Source of the DNA: Actinomycetes bacterium | GTDB lineage: Bacteria; Actinomycetota; CADDZG01; JAHWKV01 | DNA: 22,065 nt | Reading direction: 5' to 3' | NCBI GenBank assembly: GCA_029263035.1 | Contig: JAJCYF010000128.1 | Coordinates: forward strand, 1-22,065 | Shown: positions 6,726-13,843 of the stretch, piece after piece | Layout: each line of letters begins with the position of its first letter | How positions within the stretch are numbered: the stretch's first letter is position 1 | Made by a program: the position numbers and the translations under genes | The notes under the pieces: model-generated | Database searches by the model: none | What the model was told of the DNA's origin: nothing | The model's input: only the letters and a program-made list of their open reading frames with translations

Positions 6726-6920
6726 CTATCCGGATATCTCCCTGTACCGCAGATAGCGCTCCTGGTCGTCGGGCGACGGATCGCGGACCTCGTTGAATTC
6801 GTCATCGAACCAGTTGAGCCCGTCCCAGTGGTTTCCCGAGAGATGGGGCTCAAGGACACACTCGGCCTCGTACTCGCCGTCCCACCTTGACCAATACTTT
6901 CCGCATGCTGCGTCGTTCAT
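6726..6920 (-). CDS. Small orphan protein, tryptophan- and acid-rich
   Basis: I do not recognise this 64-residue protein. It is very acidic with four tryptophans (KYWSRW, NHWDGLNWF) and two cysteines (C6, C21) plus two histidines in EPHLSGNHW, which could make a small metal site. There is no membrane segment. A clear AGGAGA ribosome site precedes the ATG, which supports a real gene. It is divergent from the helical orphan gene at 7063 across an intergenic region with several inverted repeats. Confidence 0.65.
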   Translation of the reverse strand: MNDAACGKYWSRWDGEYEAECVLEPHLSGNHWDGLNWFDDEFNEVRDPSPDDQERYLRYREISG

Positions 6921-6952
6921 CCAGACATCATCTCCTTGAGTCTTGGGGCTCT

Positions 6953-7036
6953 CTTAACGGGCAGTGGTTAATCTCCCCGAACGGGTTGCTACCAACCCTC
7001 AACTGACTTAACGGCAAGTGCCCGCTACCTTAGCGG
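6953..7036. repeat. Cluster of inverted and direct repeats in a divergent intergenic region
   Basis: Within 84 bases there are three perfect inverted repeats: TTAAC-N8-GTTAA (6954-6971), GGGTTG-N4-CAACCC (6983-6998) and CCGCTA-N3-TAGCGG (7022-7036). The octamer CTTAACGG also occurs twice in direct orientation (6953-6960 and 7007-7014). The cluster lies between two divergent orphan genes and looks like an operator region, or the leader hairpins of the rightward gene. Confidence 0.5.
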
Positions 7037-7062
7037 TAGGGAACATCAAGCGGAGGCAGCGG

Positions 7063-7458
7063 ATGGCTTTGGGGATCAACGTTCACATGGCGCCGGGAGA
7101 CGGCGAAACCGAACGGGGCCGGGAGCTTGCCCAGATTCTTCTCGGGGCGGCCTCGGCAAGTACCGCCGAGGGCAACTCGGATACCTTCGAGCAGGCCCTT
7201 ACCCAGGCCGTCGAGGAGTCCGCCCAACAGCTCCTGGGCCGGCACGACGGGACCGTGCTCGCGTCCCTTGTCGTCCACCAGGCCCGGCTGTCGCGGATCC
7301 TGCTCGAAGGTTGGAGCAAGGAGCTGAGCAAAGCGGAGGGTATGGATCCCGCGCTGGTCGAGGCCCGGATCCTGCAGAGCCTTGCGGTAGCGGTAGAAAA
7401 AGAGGCGAATGAGAGGGCGGAGGAGTTCGGTGCCTTCCGGGAATCGGGCGAGGACTGA
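7063..7458 (+). CDS. Helical protein of unknown function
   Basis: I do not recognise this 131-residue protein. It is almost entirely predicted helix, with alternating acidic and alanine/leucine segments (for example ARILQSLAVAVEKEANERAEEF), no cysteine, no signal peptide and no membrane span. It could be a coiled-coil or four-helix scaffold. The ATG at 7063 is chosen because GGAGG stands six bases upstream; the frame is open earlier, but without a ribosome site. It ends at a strong hairpin shared with the convergent ArsR-type gene. Confidence 0.75.
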   Translation: MALGINVHMAPGDGETERGRELAQILLGAASASTAEGNSDTFEQALTQAVEESAQQLLGRHDGTVLASLVVHQARLSRILLEGWSKELSKAEGMDPALVEARILQSLAVAVEKEANERAEEFGAFRESGED

Positions 7459-7463
7459 CAGTA

Positions 7464-7494
7464 CAACGCCCCCCGGCGAACCCGGGGGGCGTTG
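7464..7494. terminator. Strong GC-rich bidirectional hairpin
   Basis: CAACGCCCCCCGG (7464-7476) and CCGGGGGGCGTTG (7482-7494) form a perfect 13-bp stem with a five-base loop. It lies between two convergent stop codons (7458 and 7509). There is no T-run on either side, as is common for terminators in high-GC genomes. Confidence 0.75.
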
Positions 7495-7508
7495 CGACGT
7501 GGTGAACC

Positions 7509-8279
7509 TCAGGATGCGCCTTCGCCCTGGTACATGAGCGAGCCCGGCGTGGTCAGCAGCTCCCCGGTCTCCAGGTAGGTCTTCAGGCCGGAGAGGATCA
7601 TCGGCCATCCGCCGTAGAGCTGGTTGTTGGCGCCCTCCCGGAGCTGGTCGTGGGTGACGGTCAGGCAGCAGGAGTCGCCGACCGGCTCAATGTCCCACGA
7701 AACCCGGGAGAAGCCCTCCGCCTTGACGTCATCCCCCCACAACGCCCGCAGGGTGTGAACCAGCCGGCGCGGCGGGTCGACCTCCAGGATCTCCCCTTCG
7801 CCCAGCGGGCCGTCGGGGGCGCCGGGATGGACGTTGATGATCCGGGCACCGACGGTCCAATCCGACTCCACCCGGGAGCCGAAGTTGTACTTGGTCCGGA
7901 TCTCAGGATCGGTGATGGCCTCCCATAGGCGCTCTGGCGTGGTCTTGATGTAGATCTCGAATACCTTCTCCATCGTCTCCTCCAATCTGGATTTGATCTC
8001 GCTCAGGCCGGCGGCCCAAGGTTCGGCGTATTTGCTGACCCACCGGTCGTGCACCAGCCGGATGGGTACCGGGTTCAAAAAGTGCAGCTTCTCCCTGCCC
8101 TGCTTTCGGGTGACCACCAGGCCCGCCTCCTCGAGGACCTTCAGGTGCTTCATGACTCCAAACCGTGTCATGGGCAGCCGCTGTTCCAGGGAGGTCAGGC
8201 TCTGGCCGTCCCGCCGGAACAGCTCGTCCAGCAGGCTGCGGCGGGTCTCATCGGCAAGGGCTTTGAATACTTCGTCCAT
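7509..8279 (-). CDS. ArsR-type HTH fused to SRPBCC (AHSA1) domain
   Basis: This is a 256-residue fusion. Residues 1-75 are an ArsR winged helix (DEVFKALADETRRSLL, then RFGVMKHLKVLEEAGLV). Residues 103-235 are an SRPBCC/AHSA1 ligand-binding domain (VFEIYIKTTPERLWEAIT, then GPLGEGEILEVDPPRRLVHT). The N-terminal half lacks the metal-binding cysteines of ArsR itself, so the hydrophobic SRPBCC cavity is the likely sensor. These two domains are often separate adjacent genes, and the Met in EETMEKVF at the junction looks like a former AHSA1 start. The ATG at 8279 is chosen because a TATCAT box lies exactly six bases upstream and ArsR proteins begin at this residue; an ATG at 8300 exists but falls inside the promoter. 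Confidence 0.92.
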   Translation of the reverse strand: MDEVFKALADETRRSLLDELFRRDGQSLTSLEQRLPMTRFGVMKHLKVLEEAGLVVTRKQGREKLHFLNPVPIRLVHDRWVSKYAEPWAAGLSEIKSRLEETMEKVFEIYIKTTPERLWEAITDPEIRTKYNFGSRVESDWTVGARIINVHPGAPDGPLGEGEILEVDPPRRLVHTLRALWGDDVKAEGFSRVSWDIEPVGDSCCLTVTHDQLREGANNQLYGGWPMILSGLKTYLETGELLTTPGSLMYQGEGAS

Positions 8280-8285
8280 AGCGGC

Positions 8286-8315
8286 ATGATATGTGACCAT
8301 TTAGTCACCTGTCAA
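8286..8315 (-). promoter_or_regulatory. Leaderless sigma70-type promoter with internal operator
   Basis: On the minus strand a perfect TTGACA (8315-8310) is followed after 18 bases by TATCAT (8291-8286) and after six more by the ATG of the ArsR-SRPBCC gene. The spacer holds the inverted repeat GTGAC-N6-GTCAC (8293-8308), where a bound regulator would block RNA polymerase. Autorepression is the natural reading. Confidence 0.8.
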
Positions 8316-8350
8316 CCCGTCTTTGGAGAAATGGGTGTGCGGAGAGAGTG

Positions 8351-9319
8351 TTAGGCGACCCGGTCCGGCGGGGGGTCGCCGTTAAAAAAGGCCTGCAGGT
8401 TGGCGACCGCCCTCATGCCCATGGCCACCCGGGTCTCGGTGGTCGCGCTCCCCAGGTGCGGCAGAAGCACCACGTTGTCCATCTCAACCAGAGCCGGAGT
8501 AACCGCCGGCTCACCTTCGTAGACATCCAGCCCCGCCCCCGCCAGCGCGCCGGAGCGCAGAGCGTCGACCAGGGCCGCCTCGTCGACGACATCGCCCCGC
8601 GCACTGTTGATGAGAAAGGCTCCGGGTTTCATCAGTTCCAGCGTGGAGGCATTGATCATCTGCCGAGTATCGGGCGTGGCCGGACAGTGAAGCGACACGA
8701 AGTCGCTCTCGGCGAGCAGGTCCTCCAGGCTGCGAAATTCGGCGTCCAGGCCGGCGATCTGTTCGTCGGGGACGGGGGTTCGGTTGTGATACAGGATGCG
8801 CATGCCGAACCCGTGGTGCGCCCGGCGGGCGACCGCCTGCCCAATGCGGCCGAGGCCGATGATCCCGAGCGTCTTCCCGGTCACCTTGGTGCCCATCATG
8901 TGGGTCGGACGCCAGCCGGTCCACGACCCCTCTCGCAAGTGCCGTTCCCCTTCCCCGGCGCGCCTGGCGACCGAAAGCAGCAGGGTCATGGCCAGGTCGG
9001 CGGTGCAGTCGGTCAGCGCGCCCGGGGTGTTGGTAACCGCAATGCCTTGAGCCCTGGCGGCTTCGACGTCGATGTTGTTGTAACCCACCCCGAAGTTGGC
9101 GATGATCCTCGTCCGGCGCGGCGCCCCGAGCACCTCCGCGGTTACGCGGTCGGTGACCGTGGGGAGCAGGGCGTCGGCCGAGGCAATCGCCTGCTTCAGC
9201 TCTTCCGCGGACAGCGGCTCGTCATCCGGGTTGAGCCGGGCGTCGAACAGCCGCATCAGCTCATCCTCTACCGGCTGGGGGAGGCGCCGGGTGACCACCA
9301 CCCGGGGACGATCGCTCAA
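8351..9319 (-). CDS. D-2-hydroxyacid dehydrogenase, probable hydroxypyruvate/glyoxylate reductase
   Basis: This 322-residue cytoplasmic enzyme reduces a 2-oxoacid with NAD(P)H. Context points to hydroxypyruvate to D-glycerate. The NAD-binding motif GLGRIG is at 155-160. The catalytic residues Arg241 (NSARGDVVDE), Glu270 (YEGEP) and His288 (LLPHLGSAT) are present. The N-terminal NFGVGYNNIDV and the TNTPGALTDCTADL segment are typical of the GyaR/GRHPR group. The start is TTG (SDRPRVVVTRRLP), three bases after the aminotransferase stop and without a ribosome site, so translation is probably coupled. With the upstream aminotransferase and the glycerate kinase it completes a serine-to-2-phosphoglycerate route. 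Confidence 0.9.
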   Translation of the reverse strand: MSDRPRVVVTRRLPQPVEDELMRLFDARLNPDDEPLSAEELKQAIASADALLPTVTDRVTAEVLGAPRRTRIIANFGVGYNNIDVEAARAQGIAVTNTPGALTDCTADLAMTLLLSVARRAGEGERHLREGSWTGWRPTHMMGTKVTGKTLGIIGLGRIGQAVARRAHHGFGMRILYHNRTPVPDEQIAGLDAEFRSLEDLLAESDFVSLHCPATPDTRQMINASTLELMKPGAFLINSARGDVVDEAALVDALRSGALAGAGLDVYEGEPAVTPALVEMDNVVLLPHLGSATTETRVAMGMRAVANLQAFFNGDPPPDRVA

Positions 9320-9322
9320 CGC

Positions 9323-10528
9323 TTAGTGATGGGCGGCGGGTGTGCGCTGGAAGTGGGCGGCCGCAGCCCCCACTCCGCTTCCGAACTCGACCTTGACGCC
9401 GGCGTCGGCCATCGCCATCTCCACGCCTCCAAGCGCTCCCAGCACCATCAGGTCGTTCAGGTCCCCCATGTGCCCGATCCGGAACAGCTTGCCCGCCATC
9501 TTGGTGAGGCCGGCACCGAGCGCCAGGTTGTGGCGGCGGAACGCAAGGTCGATGATCTGGGCCCCGTCTATTCCGTCGGGGACCATGACCGCGGTGACGG
9601 TGTCGGAGTTCCATTCCGGCCTGCTCGCGCAGACCTTCAAGCCCCAGGCATCGACTGCGGCCCGGACGCCATCGGCAAGCCGGCGGTGGCGGGCGAACAC
9701 CTGCTCCATACCTTCCTCCAGCAGCATGTCCAGCGACTCCCGCAGGCCGAACAGCAGCGAAAGCGCCGGCGTGTAGGGGAAGAAGCCCCCCTGGTTGGCT
9801 TTGATCATGTCTCTCAGGTCGAAAAAGCAGCGGTTGCACCGTGCGGATTCGACGAGCGCCAGGGCTTTCTGGCTCACACAGATGATCCCCAGACCAGCGG
9901 GCAGCATCAGGCCCTTCTGCGAGCCGGTGATGGCCAGGTCGACGCCCCAGGCGTCCATCCGGAACTCCAGGCTGCCGATCGAGCTGACCCCGTCGACGTA
10001 GAGCAGGGCCGGGTGCATGGCGGCATCCATCGCCTGCCGGACGGCGGCAACGTCGCTGGTGACTCCGGTGGCGGTCTCGTTGTGGACGATCAGCACCCCT
10101 TTGATCTCGTGCCCGGCGTCGGCCTTAAGGGCGGTCTCTATCTGCCTGGGCGGCACCCCGTCACCCCAGTCGACATCGATCACGTCGACCTTCAGACCGT
10201 GGCGCTCGGCGCAGTTGATGAACAGGGCGCTGAACTGACCGTTGCGGACCGCCAGCAGCCGGTCACCGGGGGAAAGGGTGTTCACCAGAGCCGCCTCCCA
10301 GCCCCCGGATCCGGTGGCGGGGAAGATGAACGGACGGCCGTCTACGGTGTGAAAGATCTTCGTAAGGTCCTGGAGCAGCGATTGGGTCAGATGCGGAAAA
10401 GCCGAGGAACGATGGTCTTCCATCGGCCGGTCCATCGCCCGCAGGACACGTTCCGGTATGTTCGTTGGCCCGGGGACAAACAGGAAGTGGCGGCCGGGCT
10501 GGCCGCTGAGTGGATCGTGGGGAGACAT
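9323..10528 (-). CDS. Serine-glyoxylate aminotransferase (class V, PLP)
   Basis: This 401-residue PLP enzyme transfers the amino group of serine to glyoxylate, giving hydroxypyruvate and glycine. Some family members use alanine instead. The PLP lysine is Lys205 in TGSQKGLMLP and the ring-binding Asp is Asp179 in YVDGVSSIGS. The N-terminal FLFVPGPTNIPERVLRAM and the FIFPATGSGGWEAA phosphate-binding loop are characteristic. The ATG at 10528 is chosen because the family begins just before GRHFLFVPGP. TATGCT sits six bases upstream, which suggests a leaderless mRNA. The start codon overlaps the start codon of the divergent glycerate kinase. It is first in an operon with the hydroxyacid dehydrogenase. 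Confidence 0.92.
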   Translation of the reverse strand: MSPHDPLSGQPGRHFLFVPGPTNIPERVLRAMDRPMEDHRSSAFPHLTQSLLQDLTKIFHTVDGRPFIFPATGSGGWEAALVNTLSPGDRLLAVRNGQFSALFINCAERHGLKVDVIDVDWGDGVPPRQIETALKADAGHEIKGVLIVHNETATGVTSDVAAVRQAMDAAMHPALLYVDGVSSIGSLEFRMDAWGVDLAITGSQKGLMLPAGLGIICVSQKALALVESARCNRCFFDLRDMIKANQGGFFPYTPALSLLFGLRESLDMLLEEGMEQVFARHRRLADGVRAAVDAWGLKVCASRPEWNSDTVTAVMVPDGIDGAQIIDLAFRRHNLALGAGLTKMAGKLFRIGHMGDLNDLMVLGALGGVEMAMADAGVKVEFGSGVGAAAAHFQRTPAAHH

Positions 10529-11837
10529 GGACAAAGCATATAACCACCGGCAGAAATCCCTCCGGGAGGTGCTCGAAGAACTGTTCCGGGCCGGGGTCGA
10601 GGCGGCGGCGCCGGGGCCGGCTCTTTCCGGCGTCCTCCGAGCCCAGGTGACGGCCTCCCCCGCCGGCCCGGTGTGGATTGCGGCCCTGGGCAAAGCGGCC
10701 CGGCCGATGGCCCGGGCCGCCCTCGATCACCTGTCCGATCTGGGGTGCGAGCCCGCCGGCGGCGTGGTAATCGTGCCTGAACCCGAGCCGGACCCCGTCC
10801 CGGGCCTGGTCACGGTGGCAGGCGACCATCCGATCCCCGGCGCGGCATCCCTGGAGGCGGCACGGGTCCTGGGCCGGCTCGCCGAACAGACCGGGGCGGG
10901 CGACGAGGTCTGGGTCCTACTATCCGGGGGAGCCACCAGCCTGGCCGCGGCGCCGGTCGACGGGATCACCGCTGCCGGCCTGCACTCGCTCTATCGCAGC
11001 CTGCTGAGCTCCGGCCTGGATATCGGCCGGATGAACACCGTTCGGAAGCGGTTCAGCCGGTGGGGTGCCGGAAGGCTCGCCGTTGCCCTGGCCCCCGCCC
11101 GGGTGCGGACCTTCGTGGTCTCCGATGTGATCGGCGACGACCCTGCCGCCATCGGGTCCGGGCCGAGCGTCCCCGACGAGACCCGGGCGGTGGACGTACT
11201 GACCCTTCTGGAAGCGGCTGAGCTGACGAGGTTGATTCAGGGCGAGGTCGGAGACTACCTGGCCGAGGCCGGGCGGGACCCCTCACTGGAAACACCCAAG
11301 CCGGGACACCCGGCCTTCGATGCAGTCGACTGGCAGGTGGTGGCGGCCAACCGGCTCTCGCTGGATGCAATCGCCCGGCGGGCGGAGGACCTGGGCTGGC
11401 GGCCGGTACTCGTCCCGGAACCCCTCAGCGGGCTCGCCGCACCCACCGGGCGGCATTTTGCGGAGCGTTTATTGGGCCGGGACCCACGGACCTGCCTGAT
11501 CGCAGGCGGCGAAACCGTAGTCAAGATCGCACCGGACAACACCGGGCTCGGCGGGCGCTCCCAGGAGCTGGCCCTGGCTGCTGCTCAGGCTCTGGCCGGA
11601 GCGTCCTGTGCGCTGCTTGCGGCGGGGACCGACGGAAGGGACGGTCCCACCGATGCGGCCGGGGCCGTGGTGGATGGTGGCACCTGGAGCAGGATCGAAC
11701 GAGCGGGCCGGGACCCGGCGCGCGACCTCGCCGGCCACAACTCCCACCCGGCACTGGAGGCGGCGGGCGATCTTCTGGTGACCGGGCTAACCGGGACCAA
11801 CGTCATGGACGTGGCCATCGGCATCGTTGGGGACTAG
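10527..11837 (+). CDS. Glycerate 2-kinase (GckA/TtuD type, DUF4147-MOFRL)
   Basis: This 436-residue ATP-dependent kinase converts D-glycerate to 2-phosphoglycerate. Domain order is the GCK N-terminal (DUF4147) region followed by the MOFRL domain. Conserved blocks visible are AALGKAA, GDHPIPG, LLSGGATSL, RMNTVRKRFS, FVVSDVIGDDPAAIGSGPS, GGETVVK, GGRSQELALAAA, AGTDGRDGPTDAAGA and TNVMDV. The start ATG at 10527 is the only nearby start that gives the normal N-terminus (SLREVLEELFRAGVEA); GGGGAG precedes it at rather short range. The start overlaps the divergent aminotransferase start within CATG. The stop overlaps the convergent methyltransferase/reductase stop within CTAG. The gene thus has no non-coding flank and its promoter must lie in the aminotransferase coding sequence. 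Confidence 0.93.
   Translation: MDKAYNHRQKSLREVLEELFRAGVEAAAPGPALSGVLRAQVTASPAGPVWIAALGKAARPMARAALDHLSDLGCEPAGGVVIVPEPEPDPVPGLVTVAGDHPIPGAASLEAARVLGRLAEQTGAGDEVWVLLSGGATSLAAAPVDGITAAGLHSLYRSLLSSGLDIGRMNTVRKRFSRWGAGRLAVALAPARVRTFVVSDVIGDDPAAIGSGPSVPDETRAVDVLTLLEAAELTRLIQGEVGDYLAEAGRDPSLETPKPGHPAFDAVDWQVVAANRLSLDAIARRAEDLGWRPVLVPEPLSGLAAPTGRHFAERLLGRDPRTCLIAGGETVVKIAPDNTGLGGRSQELALAAAQALAGASCALLAAGTDGRDGPTDAAGAVVDGGTWSRIERAGRDPARDLAGHNSHPALEAAGDLLVTGLTGTNVMDVAIGIVGD
10535..10540 (-). promoter_or_regulatory. Possible -10 box (TATGCT) of leaderless aminotransferase gene
   Basis: Reading leftward, TATGCT (10540-10535) fits TAnnnT and ends six bases before the ATG at 10528. It lies inside the first codons of the divergent glycerate kinase gene. 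No clear -35 box is visible. Confidence 0.4.
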
Positions 11838-13735
11838 GTCCCGGCGCCGTTGCCGGCCCGGCCGGCGGGCAGATCCATCGCCCGGAACTGCTCGATGAGC
11901 TCCGCCGCCAGGTGATAGCGGCCGAACGGCGGGATCAGGTAGAGGCCGGCGGACAGGTCGGTCATCTCCCGTCCCGTCTGAAGCGCCAGCCACAGTCCCT
12001 CCTTTTGTCCCTGGTCGCCGGCCGACGCCATGGTCTCCAGCACCTGGTCCGGCACGGTGATTCCGGGAACCTCGTTGTGGAGAAACTCGGCATGGCGCAG
12101 CGACACCACCGGCAGCAGACCCACGAGGATCGGCAGCTTCAACTCCCCGTACCGGTCTTCGTAGCGCTCCCGGAACCGGCGCAGCGGCTCGGCGGAGAAC
12201 AGCGGCTGGGAGTAGGCGAAGTCGGCCCCCGCGACTATCTTGCGGTTCAGCACCTTCTGCTCCCGTTCCAGGTCCGAAGCGTCCAGGTTTACCGAGCAGC
12301 CGACGACGAACTCGGTGGCCTCACCAATCGAGGCGCCGGCGCGGTCCAATCCCATGTTGAGCTTCTTCTTGACCAGGCCGATAAGCCCGGACGGGCTCAC
12401 GTCGGCATGATCGGCCGCCTGCGGATAGTCCCCGATCGAGGTCGGGTCGCCCATGCACACAAAAACGTTGCGGATACCGAGCGCATGGGACGCCAGCAGG
12501 TCGCCCTGGATGCGCAGGAGATTGCGGCCCCGGGTGGGAAAGTGCAGGACGGTGGAAATCGAGGCCTCCTGCTGGATGAGGTGGCAGGCGGCCCAGGGGC
12601 TCATGCGCATCCGGGCCATTGGGCTGTCGGCGACGCTGACCGCATGCGCGCCGGCGTTTGCCAGGGTTTCGGCCGCCGCAACCAGCCGGGCGGCGGACGC
12701 CGATCGGGGAGGAGCCATCTCCACCACAAACGCGTGCTGACCTTCGCTCAGAGCCTGGGCAAAGGTGCTGGTGGCGGTGGCAATCGGCGGTTCGATCCTC
12801 AGCCCCCGGGCGGCGTTCTTCTGAGGGACGGGTTCGGTCACCCTCATCGCCGCCGGGCGTGATCTTACGGTGGCCAGAGCCTCCCCCATCGCCTGGATGT
12901 GCTCGGGACCGGTGCCGCAGCAGCCTCCGATGATGGATGCGCCTGCCTCGAAAAAGCGGACCGCGTAGTCGCCCAGGTACTTCGGCGAGGCCTGGTAGAT
13001 GATCCGGCCGCCAAGCCGGTGGGGCTGGCCGGCGTTGGGCATGGCCACCAGGGCCAGTCCGGGCTCCTCGCGATGGATAGCCTGAAGCAGCCGCAGCACC
13101 TGCGCCGGGCCCTCAGAGCAGTTCACCCCGACCGCATCGACATCGAGCAGGCTCACCTTTCGCGCTACCGCTTCCGGGGTCTCTCCCAAAAGCGTGTGGT
13201 CGTCCCGGGTGAAGGCAAAGGAGACGATCACCGGCAGGTCGCATACCGCCCGGGCGGCGATGACGGCCTGCTCGGCCTCGTCGACATCGGTTTGGGTCTC
13301 GATGAACAGAAGATCGGCCCCGGCCCCGGCAAGCGCCGAGACCTGCTCCTTGAAGGCTTCCTGCGCCTCGTCCGCCCGGACCCGGCCGTAGGGAACCAGC
13401 CGGACGCCAAGCGGTCCTACCGACCCGACGACGATCTCCGCCCCCGCCTCGCGGGCCAGCCTCACCCCGGCGGCGTTGATATCGCCGACCAGCCCGGCAG
13501 AGCCGAAGTCGGCCAGCTTGTAGCGGTTGGCTCCGAATGTGTTCGTCTCCACAAACCGTGACCCGGCCTGGATGAAGCTGCGGTGCAGGGCCTTGACCGC
13601 ATCGGGTGCGGTGAGGTTGAGGGCGTCGAAGGTTGAGGGGACCCGGACTCCGGCCGCAACCAGGCTGGTTCCCGTCCCCCCGTCGCCCAGAATGGGGCCG
13701 GCCGAGATGAGGCCGGCGAAACTCGTGCGGTCCAT
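11834..13735 (-). CDS. Bifunctional homocysteine S-methyltransferase / methylenetetrahydrofolate reductase
   Basis: This 633-residue fusion is of the YitJ type. Residues 1-290 are a zinc-dependent homocysteine methyltransferase with ligands Cys206 (GVNCSE) and the Cys272-Cys273 pair (GGCCGTGPEH). Residues 335-620 are a flavin-dependent methylene-THF reductase, with the catalytic-type Glu339 in VVEMAPP and the CMGDPTSIGDYP loop. It would make methyl-THF and pass methyl groups to homocysteine for methionine. No cobalamin-binding domain is present, so the methyl donor of the N-terminal half may be S-methylmethionine or another compound. The ATG at 13735 has AAGGA five bases upstream. It converges with the glycerate kinase, overlapping by four bases. 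Confidence 0.93.
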   Translation of the reverse strand: MDRTSFAGLISAGPILGDGGTGTSLVAAGVRVPSTFDALNLTAPDAVKALHRSFIQAGSRFVETNTFGANRYKLADFGSAGLVGDINAAGVRLAREAGAEIVVGSVGPLGVRLVPYGRVRADEAQEAFKEQVSALAGAGADLLFIETQTDVDEAEQAVIAARAVCDLPVIVSFAFTRDDHTLLGETPEAVARKVSLLDVDAVGVNCSEGPAQVLRLLQAIHREEPGLALVAMPNAGQPHRLGGRIIYQASPKYLGDYAVRFFEAGASIIGGCCGTGPEHIQAMGEALATVRSRPAAMRVTEPVPQKNAARGLRIEPPIATATSTFAQALSEGQHAFVVEMAPPRSASAARLVAAAETLANAGAHAVSVADSPMARMRMSPWAACHLIQQEASISTVLHFPTRGRNLLRIQGDLLASHALGIRNVFVCMGDPTSIGDYPQAADHADVSPSGLIGLVKKKLNMGLDRAGASIGEATEFVVGCSVNLDASDLEREQKVLNRKIVAGADFAYSQPLFSAEPLRRFRERYEDRYGELKLPILVGLLPVVSLRHAEFLHNEVPGITVPDQVLETMASAGDQGQKEGLWLALQTGREMTDLSAGLYLIPPFGRYHLAAELIEQFRAMDLPAGRAGNGAGT

Positions 13736-13774
13736 GGGAATCCTTGATATTGACGGCCCGGGCTCGAAGGCCCC

Positions 13775-13798
13775 GGTCGACCAAGTATAGGGTCGACC
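13775..13798. promoter_or_regulatory. Two GGTCGACC palindromes flanking a -10 box
   Basis: The 8-bp palindrome GGTCGACC occurs at 13775-13782 and 13791-13798, 16 bases apart. Between them, on the minus strand, is TATACT (13789-13784), a near-consensus -10 box for the methyltransferase/reductase gene. The layout suggests an operator that covers the promoter. It could also affect the divergent lipoprotein gene. No -35 box is clear. Confidence 0.55.
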
Positions 13799-13843
13799 AG
13801 CGTGTGCATCCTGGGTGCGAGAGAGCGTTAAAGTTGGTCTCCC

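Noticed and set aside
8348..10543. Long + strand open frame over the dehydrogenase and aminotransferase genes.
   Set aside because: It is antisense to two genes with complete catalytic motifs and shows no domain of its own.
11834..13735. A cobalamin-dependent MetH identity for the homocysteine methyltransferase.
   Set aside because: No B12-binding or reactivation domain is present, and the second half is a methylene-THF reductase.
13736..13843. A SAM or cobalamin riboswitch before the methyltransferase/reductase gene.
   Set aside because: The leader is too short and no riboswitch core could be folded. Only the GGTCGACC pair stands out.
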